Source: Chloroflexota bacterium
Lineage (GTDB): Bacteria; Chloroflexota; Anaerolineae; Fen-1058
Reading direction: 5' to 3'
Assembly (NCBI GenBank): GCA_016219235.1
Contig: JACRBO010000094.1
Location: forward strand, 1 to 5,806
DNA: 5,806 nt
Shown here: one piece after another, positions 1 through 4,011 of the stretch
Position numbering within the stretch: position 1 is the stretch's first letter
Layout: each line of letters starts with the position of its first letter
Notes under the pieces: model-generated
Told to the model about the DNA's origin: nothing
Seen by the model: the letters and a program-made list of their open reading frames with translations, nothing else
Databases searched by the model: none
Program-made: the position numbers and the translations under genes

Positions 1-426
1 CGTTTCATCGCGGCAGCCGTCATGCCGGGTTTGCCGCCATGCGCTGAGTGATCTTCCAGCGGACTGGCAGCGGTATGAGCGGCGTGCTCCATCGGCACAC
101 TTGCACCGCGCTGCCGCGAAGCGTGCAGTGTGGGTGTGGTGTGACCTGCATGCGACGCGCGATCCATCGAGATGGCTGGTTGAGCGTGTTGGGTGTGCGC
201 CATGTGATCGGGCAGTGCTTCGCCCGCGCAGACGTAACCGCAGTCGGTTACTGCCGCTTGCAACTGCGCCAAAGTCACCTGCGTTTCGTCGTAGTGCACG
301 GTGGCTGTGCTGTTCAGCGTGTTCGCGACGACGTGATGTACGCCCGGCAGTTTCAGCAGCGCCTTCTCGACGTTATGCGCGCACAAAGATGTGAGCAGGC
401 CATCAACTTGAAGGATGTTCTAACAT
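1..426 (-). CDS. Copper-translocating P1B-type ATPase, N-terminus (partial, start region frameshifted)
   Basis: Only the first ~140 residues are present; the gene runs off the window at position 1. Reading from 419 downward, the frame stays open to the edge. It encodes an HMA metal-binding domain (core LQVDGLL, then VEKALLKLPGV, then DCGYVCAGE), followed by a long His/Met-rich linker (HMAHTQHAQ, SHAGHTT, MEHAAHTA, DHSAHGG) and the basic start AAMKR. This layout is typical of copper/silver P1B ATPases just before the first transmembrane helix; ion-pump and catalytic motifs lie outside the window. The best start is ATG 424-426, with GAAGAGG (432-438) five bases upstream. That ATG frame reads M-L-E-H-P-S-S and stops, while the HMA frame is one base over and has a TAG at 420-422. 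Removing one base near 418-420 gives M-L-N-I-L-Q-V-D-G. The first Cys of the HMA CxxC is Thr. It lies 41 bp after the cupredoxin gene, so probably in the same operon. The family is well supported; CopA versus CopB type cannot be decided. Confidence 0.75.
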
Positions 427-431
427 GGTGA

Positions 432-438
432 CCTCTTC
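432..438 (-). promoter_or_regulatory. Ribosome binding site pointing to the ATPase ATG at 426
   Basis: GAAGAGG lies five bases upstream of ATG 424-426 on the minus strand. It matters because it identifies the intended start of the ATPase gene, which is out of frame with the metal-binding domain that follows. A small 5-bp inverted repeat (AACAA/TTGTT, 439-451) sits just upstream of it. Confidence 0.55.
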
Positions 439-467
439 AACAAAGGTTGTTCATCACCCACCACCGA

Positions 468-890
468 TCATTTGACGATCAACTTGCCCGTCATGCCTGC
501 TTCCTTGTGACCGGCGATGGTGCAGTAGAACGTGTAGGTCCCCGCCTGTGTGGCCTTGAATTCCAGCGTGCTCTGCTGCCCGGCTTCAACGGCGGCGTGC
601 ATGGCGGTCGGCATCCCAGCCATGTCGTGGGTCGCGCCATGTTCCTCCATGACTTCGACCATCGCATCGGTACTGACGAAGTCGTGCAGCACCGTGCCGT
701 TATTCTTCAACACCAACTTGACCGGCTGACCGACATTGACGGTGATCTCAGCCGGTTGGAATTGGAATTCGTTCAAGGCAAGCGTGATTGTCTTAGGTTC
801 GGTTGAACTGGGTGCCGCTCCGCCACAGGCGACGAGGGTGAAAGTCAAAACGAGCGCCAGCGCGAGCCGGCGCGAAGTGGTACGAAACAT
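468..890 (-). CDS. Cupredoxin-domain (plastocyanin-like) copper-binding lipoprotein
   Basis: 140 residues. This start is chosen because AAGGAG (897-902) lies six bases upstream; the frame is open to 1040, but that extension has no RBS and looks non-coding. A Sec lipoprotein signal is clear: basic n-region, hydrophobic stretch, and lipobox LVAC with lipidated Cys22, so the protein should be anchored on the outer face of the membrane. The rest is one cupredoxin domain, residues ~32-140. The four expected type-1 copper ligands are visible: His69 in VLHDF, then Cys123, His128 and Met133 in YCTIAGHKEAGM. Between the first ligand and the final strands is a His/Met-rich loop (residues 77-98, with M77, M81, H84, H88, M90, M93, M97, H98) that could carry extra copper. 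Its position between a small metal-type membrane protein and a copper ATPase favours copper handling or resistance, though an electron-transfer role (auracyanin/sulfocyanin-like) is possible. Family call firm, role inferred. Confidence 0.88.
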   Translation of the reverse strand: MFRTTSRRLALALVLTFTLVACGGAAPSSTEPKTITLALNEFQFQPAEITVNVGQPVKLVLKNNGTVLHDFVSTDAMVEVMEEHGATHDMAGMPTAMHAAVEAGQQSTLEFKATQAGTYTFYCTIAGHKEAGMTGKLIVK

Positions 891-896
891 GATGCA

Positions 897-902
897 CTCC
901 TT
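897..902 (-). promoter_or_regulatory. Ribosome binding site of the cupredoxin gene
   Basis: AAGGAG, six bases upstream of ATG 888-890. It decides the start against the upstream ATG at 1040 in the same frame. The rest of the 110-bp gap 891-1000 shows no convincing promoter or terminator, consistent with co-transcription with the gene upstream. Confidence 0.7.
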
Positions 903-1000
903 GGCAAATGGAATATCAAATCGACCTGGCTGCAACGCACATAGCGCTGGCAACAGGCGGGTTTCGGAAAATGGGTGAATCGAATGGGACAGGTGAACGA

Positions 1001-1312
1001 CTAGCGGAGAAGCGCGATCGGGCGCGGCGGCGGAACCCAACGCGTGAGGCGGTTCGACAGACGCACTGGCTTCAGCTCAAGTGCACCATGCATAATCGAC
1101 AGCCATTTCGACTGAATTACCAGCAGGCTGACAATCACGGCCAGGCACAAGACAACACAGCAGGCTTCGGCCAGCGGCACAGGTGCGTGTTCGTCCGCGT
1201 GGCCCGTTTCGCAATGCAGCGTGCCAGCCAGCGGTAACGCCAGTAAGGCAAAGGCGAGGCACACGCTTACGATCGTGCGTCGAGTTAATCCGGGCATCAA
1301 GAGTTGAGTCAT
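1001..1312 (-). CDS. Small two-helix membrane protein with Cys/His loop, first gene of the copper unit (hypothetical)
   Basis: About 103 residues from ATG 1312; I cannot name the family. A basic start (TRR) leads into a hydrophobic segment at residues ~13-31. An extracytoplasmic loop follows with possible metal ligands His33, Cys34, His38, His42 and Cys51-Cys52, then a second hydrophobic helix (~51-67) and a basic tail with a PPPRP motif. Size, topology and the Cys/His loop recall the small DUF2946-like proteins found beside copper genes, but this is resemblance only. The start is uncertain. ATG 1364-1366 overlaps the -10 box and is excluded if that promoter is real. GTG 1352-1354 falls at the predicted transcription start and could be leaderless. 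ATG 1310-1312 and ATG 1295-1297 lack a clear RBS. It lies directly behind a promoter and upstream of the cupredoxin and ATPase genes on the same strand, suggesting a role in copper sensing, binding or delivery. It could also be unrelated to metal. Confidence 0.5.
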   Translation of the reverse strand: MTQLLMPGLTRRTIVSVCLAFALLALPLAGTLHCETGHADEHAPVPLAEACCVVLCLAVIVSLLVIQSKWLSIMHGALELKPVRLSNRLTRWVPPPRPIALLR

Positions 1313-1361
1313 CGTACTGACGAGATATGAAGCAGTTTGGCTATGACGCTCCACAATGAAA

Positions 1362-1390
1362 ATCATAACAGACTCTCGCGGACGTGTCGA
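1362..1390 (-). promoter_or_regulatory. Sigma-70-type promoter of the copper unit
   Basis: On the minus strand TCGACA (1385-1390, five of six to TTGACA) is followed after exactly 17 bp by TATGAT (1362-1367, five of six to TATAAT). A TG one base before the -10 gives an extended -10. Transcription would start near 1354-1355. The spacer is the normal 17 bp, not the 19-20 bp of MerR/CueR-type promoters, and I see no clear operator palindrome within it. It lies just past the terminator of the preceding block, so the small membrane protein, cupredoxin and ATPase genes can be one independent unit. Confidence 0.65.
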
Positions 1391-1425
1391 CTGCGTATGG
1401 CAAGGGGCGCGGCAGTCTTGATCAC

Positions 1426-1458
1426 AAAACCGCCCCAGTCTGAGTCAGACTGGGGCGG
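1426..1458 (-). terminator. Intrinsic terminator ending the kinase/regulator block
   Basis: A perfect palindrome with 14-bp arms around one central base (1430-1458, left arm CCGCCCCAGTCTGA) is followed on the minus strand by TTTT (1426-1429). In RNA this gives a GC-rich ~12-bp stem with a 5-nt loop, then a short U run. It lies 16 bases past the stop of the 1475-1840 gene. The opposite strand has no T run after the stem, so it should act on minus-strand transcription only. Confidence 0.85.
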
Positions 1459-1474
1459 GTCAGTAAACAACCGA

Positions 1475-1840
1475 TTACATCCGCATTGCCATCGGCAGCG
1501 AGAACAAGACCACATTTATGGCCGTGAACACCACCATCAACACCGCGTACGGCGCGAAGGTGGCCCAGACCTGGCCTTTCGAGTAATTGGACCGCGCAAT
1601 CCGGTAGACCGCATACAGCGAGCCGATGAGGCCCAGCGCAATCAAGCCAAACTGTAGAACCTGGATGGTGCCCATGTCGAGGATGGCGGGTGACGCACCA
1701 TGCACGGCCGTTCCAAACAACCCAAGCGCCGTGTAGACAATCGATTTGCCTTCGGCCAGCAGGTGGAACAGGTTGTGGGCAATGTGGGCGGCGACATCCA
1801 GCGCGATGATGGCGTAGCCGAAGCGGGCAAAGTTGTCCAA
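1475..1840 (-). CDS. Polytopic membrane protein, probable C-terminal remnant of a polyferredoxin-type (NapH/NosR-like) protein
   Basis: 121 codons read from a TTG at 1840. The protein is almost entirely hydrophobic, with segments at ~7-28, 33-46, 58-82 and 93-115. Helix 1 carries His19, His22 and His26 in AHIAHNLFHLLAEG, a pattern I associate with the C-terminal part of 4Fe-4S membrane proteins of the NapH/NosR type. No ferredoxin cysteine motif is present, so the electron-transfer part is missing. The TTG has no RBS. An ATG at 1907-1909 overlaps the regulator stop (ATGA) and is in the same frame, but a TGA at 1850-1852 interrupts after 19 codons. Between them another frame reads a hydrophobic stretch (LLALTLALNLLF) that would fit an upstream helix. 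The gene is therefore probably truncated, frameshifted or internally initiated. It has no gap for its own promoter and ends at a strong terminator, so it would be the last gene of the kinase/regulator operon. Confidence 0.5.
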   Translation of the reverse strand: MDNFARFGYAIIALDVAAHIAHNLFHLLAEGKSIVYTALGLFGTAVHGASPAILDMGTIQVLQFGLIALGLIGSLYAVYRIARSNYSKGQVWATFAPYAVLMVVFTAINVVLFSLPMAMRM

Positions 1841-1905
1841 AAAGGAGATTCAGTGCCAGAGTGAGTGCGAGCAGGCGGTCCGATTAGTCGCCGGTTTGAA
1901 GCGGG

Positions 1906-2562
1906 TCATGTCCGGCTGGCGCGAAGTTGTTCGTGCGCCAGCAAAGCGGCTTCCACCCGGTTGTGGACGTGGAGTTTTTGCAGGATGTTGGTCATGTAAT
2001 GTTTGATGGTCTTTTCGCTCAAGTACAACTGTGCGCCAATCTCTTTGTTGCTCAAGCCCCCGGCTACCCGCTCCAGAATCTGGCGCTCCCGTTCGGACAG
2101 CTGGCTAAAGACATCGCCGGGGCGCGCAGCTTGGATCGGGGCGGTGATCTCGGCCAGCACACTGGCCGCCAACGCCGGCGTGACGTAAGCTTCACCGGCG
2201 ATCACTGCTCGCAAAATTCGCACCAGTTCACGCGCGGCCACCCCTTTTACGATGTAGGCGCGTGCGCCCGCCTTGAGGGCCGCAGTCACATCGTCCTCGT
2301 CTTCCGAGGCGGTGAGCATGACAATCTTGATGTATGGGCAGGTCGCCGCGATCTGCCGCGCCGCAGTGACGCCGCTGCCCGGCATGGTGATGTCCAACAA
2401 GATCACATCGGGCAATAGTTCCACCGCCAGCTGCACGGCTTCCTGAGCTGACGCACCCTCTCCGACAATTTCGAAATCAGGCTCGGCGCGCAGTACCCCG
2501 GCCACACCGTCTCGAAACAACGGATGATCATCCACCAGCACGAGGCGCGTTTTTTCAGTCAT
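1906..2562 (-). CDS. NarL/FixJ-family response regulator with LuxR-type HTH
   Basis: 218 residues, the normal full length for the family. The receiver domain (~5-125) has the acidic pair Asp11-Asp12, the phosphoacceptor Asp57 in VILLDITMPG, the switch Thr84 (VMLTA) and the conserved Lys106 (YIVKG). After a linker, the GerE/LuxR DNA-binding domain spans ~153-212 (LSERERQILERVAGGLSNKEI, then LSEKTIKHYMTNILQKL), with the usual recognition helix. It should be phosphorylated by the kinase encoded immediately upstream and act as a transcription factor; targets are unknown. The spacing is seven bases after the kinase stop, and its ribosome binding site lies inside the kinase's last codons, so the two are translationally coupled. 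The stop overlaps an ATG (ATGA, 1906-1909) leading into the broken membrane gene. No residue is missing and nothing suggests a pseudogene. Confidence 0.95.
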   Translation of the reverse strand: MTEKTRLVLVDDHPLFRDGVAGVLRAEPDFEIVGEGASAQEAVQLAVELLPDVILLDITMPGSGVTAARQIAATCPYIKIVMLTASEDEDDVTAALKAGARAYIVKGVAARELVRILRAVIAGEAYVTPALAASVLAEITAPIQAARPGDVFSQLSERERQILERVAGGLSNKEIGAQLYLSEKTIKHYMTNILQKLHVHNRVEAALLAHEQLRASRT

Positions 2563-2569
2563 ACGTGTC

Positions 2570-3958
2570 TTACTCCTCTGTGATCGTTAGCGGTAACCAC
2601 GCGGCCAGGCGGGCGCCGTGTCCCGGTGCGCTGTCCACCTTAAAGCGGCCGCCCAGACTCTCGGCGCGTTCGCGCATGCCGGCCAGCCCCAGGTGATCGC
2701 CTTCATTGGCCTCGACGGCAGCTGGATCAAAACCCGGCCCGTCGTCACGAACTTCGATCACCAACTCGTCGGCAATCGTCGCCGCCCGCACGGTCACGGG
2801 GCAGTCCGGCGCATGGCGCGCGGCATTACTCAAAGCTTCTTGAATGAGCCGATAAGCCGTGATCTTGAGCGGCAGCGGCGCTTGCTCCGGCAGTTGCTCT
2901 AGCTGCACGGTTACCGGCGTAGGTGTGCGGCGTTGATGCGCCTTGATCGCGCGCGCCAACGTGTCCGCTAAGGTCAGCGCCGCCAGTTGAGGCACACCCA
3001 GCCCGCTGGAAATGGCGCGAATTTCTTGCATGGCATGCAGCGTAGACGCTTCGACCGTACTTAGCTCATCGGCGCAGGCCGGGTTGCGCGCGATCACCTG
3101 ATCGATGCGCAGCAGCGCCAGCCCCAGGTCCTGCGCCGGACCATCATGCAGTTCGGCGCTGATGCGGCGTAGAAAGCGCTCGTTCAACTCGGTGGTGTGC
3201 GCGCTGGCGCGGCTGACGCGCACATGCAGTGCTTCGTTCTGCGCCAGCAGCTCGGTCAGGCGATCGACCTGCGCGCGCAGTTCGGCCCGCTGCCGATCGA
3301 TGGTGCGGCTGCCACGCCGCACGATGCCGGTCAGCGCCAGATAGACCAGCAGCGTTCCCGCGCCCACCACGATCCAGCTGGACAGCCGCGCCGCTGCGAT
3401 CTGGTGTCGTAACGCAGCCACCGGCTGATAAAACTCAGCCACGGCGATCACGCGATTCGTGCTGCTGGCCTGCACCGGGCTGTACGTTTCCAACAGTTCA
3501 GTATAGCGCCCGCGCTCCAACAGATTCTCAGTGTCCGATAGATCAGAGATGTGTGACACGACTTCGCCGTTGATAGCGCTCGCCAACTCAGCCTTGATCG
3601 GATACGTTTGCCCGATCAAGGCTGAGTTGGTGCTATAGACGATCCGGCCGCGGGTATCCCAGATCTTGAAAGCGACGATCTGCTGGCCCAGCGGCGTGTC
3701 TTCCATCAACCGATCGAGCAGCGCGGCTCCCTCGGTTGTCAATGTGGAACCGACGCTCAGGGCTTGCAGCGGCGGATCGATGAAACTGTCCACATAGAGC
3801 GCGGTCTGGGCCGCCGTGCGATCGATCACGCCGGTCTCGATCTGCCGCCCCACCCACCAGCCGATCACGATCATGCTGATTGTCAGCACGACCAGATTGG
3901 CCAGCATGAACTGTTGCGCCAGACTGAGGTGGGGGAGAGCGCGTGTAATGCGTCGCAT
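2570..3958 (-). CDS. Membrane sensor histidine kinase (HisKA_3/NarX-DesK type)
   Basis: 462 residues from ATG 3958. The frame is open to 4333, but that extension is a shadow of the upstream gene's reading frame. Order: TM1 ~17-37; extracytoplasmic sensor ~38-190 with a Cache-like stretch (FKIWDTRGRIVYST, then SALIGQTYPI, then LLETYSPV and VIAVAEFYQPV); TM2 ~194-213; a coiled-coil region ~217-262; dimerisation and phosphoacceptor box AELHDGPAQ with His271; and an HATPase_c domain with N-box QEALSNAARHA (Asn378), DDGPGF (405-410) and GLAGMRERAESLGG (424-437). All residues needed for autophosphorylation are present. It should sense an external signal and phosphorylate the regulator encoded seven bases downstream. 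No Cys/His cluster in the sensor points to metal, so the ligand is unknown. The start has no RBS; instead TATAAT lies six bases upstream, suggesting a leaderless mRNA. A 19-bp perfect inverted repeat lies in the sensor coding region (3583-3630). Confidence 0.93.
   Translation of the reverse strand: MRRITRALPHLSLAQQFMLANLVVLTISMIVIGWWVGRQIETGVIDRTAAQTALYVDSFIDPPLQALSVGSTLTTEGAALLDRLMEDTPLGQQIVAFKIWDTRGRIVYSTNSALIGQTYPIKAELASAINGEVVSHISDLSDTENLLERGRYTELLETYSPVQASSTNRVIAVAEFYQPVAALRHQIAAARLSSWIVVGAGTLLVYLALTGIVRRGSRTIDRQRAELRAQVDRLTELLAQNEALHVRVSRASAHTTELNERFLRRISAELHDGPAQDLGLALLRIDQVIARNPACADELSTVEASTLHAMQEIRAISSGLGVPQLAALTLADTLARAIKAHQRRTPTPVTVQLEQLPEQAPLPLKITAYRLIQEALSNAARHAPDCPVTVRAATIADELVIEVRDDGPGFDPAAVEANEGDHLGLAGMRERAESLGGRFKVDSAPGHGARLAAWLPLTITEE
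2573..2578 (-). promoter_or_regulatory. Ribosome binding site of the response regulator, inside the kinase 3' end
   Basis: GAGGAG encodes the last two Glu codons of the kinase, directly before its TAA, and lies ten bases upstream of the regulator ATG at 2562. This arrangement implies translational coupling of kinase and regulator. Confidence 0.7.
3583..3630. repeat. 19-bp perfect inverted repeat inside the kinase sensor domain
   Basis: Arms 3583-3601 and 3612-3630 are exact reverse complements (left arm CCAACTCAGCCTTGATCGG), with a 10-base loop between them. On the minus strand the two arms encode N-S-A-L-I-G and P-I-K-A-E-L. The reading frame is unaffected. A perfect 19-bp match this close is far beyond chance, so it may be a local template-switch event or a functional mRNA hairpin. 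Confidence 0.9.
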
Positions 3959-3964
3959 GAGCCG

Positions 3965-3970
3965 ATTATA
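3965..3970 (-). promoter_or_regulatory. -10 element (TATAAT) for leaderless transcription of the kinase operon
   Basis: A perfect TATAAT on the minus strand ends six bases before ATG 3956-3958, so a start at the usual distance would be the A of the ATG itself. No Shine-Dalgarno sequence lies between. A convincing -35 is absent: the hexamer at 17-bp spacing (3988-3993) reads ATCTTC. Strength or activation may therefore depend on other factors. Confidence 0.55.
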
Positions 3971-4006
3971 CCGTAGGGGCGGACCTCGAAGATGTTCGCC
4001 CCCACG
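3971..4006. repeat. GTAGGGGCG-type imperfect palindrome between the propeller gene and the kinase gene
   Basis: CGTAGGGGCG (3972-3981 region) pairs with CGCCCCCACG (3997-4006 region) with one mismatch on the plus strand, which is a G-U wobble in minus-strand RNA; the loop is about 15 bases. It begins five bases after the propeller gene stop and ends at the kinase -10 box. No T run follows, so it is not a standard intrinsic terminator; it could stabilise the upstream mRNA 3' end. Its sequence resembles small dispersed palindromes seen in several genomes, but copy number cannot be judged here. Confidence 0.6.
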
Positions 4007-4011
4007 TTGAA

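Noticed and set aside
439..451. AACAA/TTGTT inverted repeat as a copper-repressor operator
   Set aside because: Only 5 bp per arm and unlike known CsoR, CopY or CueR sites; it can occur by chance.
447..806. Plus-strand frame opposite the cupredoxin gene
   Set aside because: The minus-strand frame has a lipobox and all copper ligands; this one is its mirror.
891..1040. Upstream ATG at 1040 for the cupredoxin gene
   Set aside because: The 50 extra residues overlap the upstream gene, lack an RBS and would bury the lipoprotein signal; AAGGAG favours ATG 890.
1364..1366. ATG at 1366 as start of the small membrane protein
   Set aside because: It lies within the -10 TATGAT and would not be transcribed from that promoter.
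1850..1852. TGA as a selenocysteine codon in the membrane gene
   Set aside because: No selenoprotein family resemblance around the codon and no convincing hairpin immediately downstream; frame damage or internal start is simpler.
1841..1860. AAAGGAG followed by GTG on the plus strand
   Set aside because: The GTG frame ends after three codons (GTG CCA GAG TGA); no gene follows.
1927..2418. Plus-strand frame of 163 codons opposite the response regulator
   Set aside because: Antisense shadow of a fully conserved gene; no RBS and low-complexity composition.
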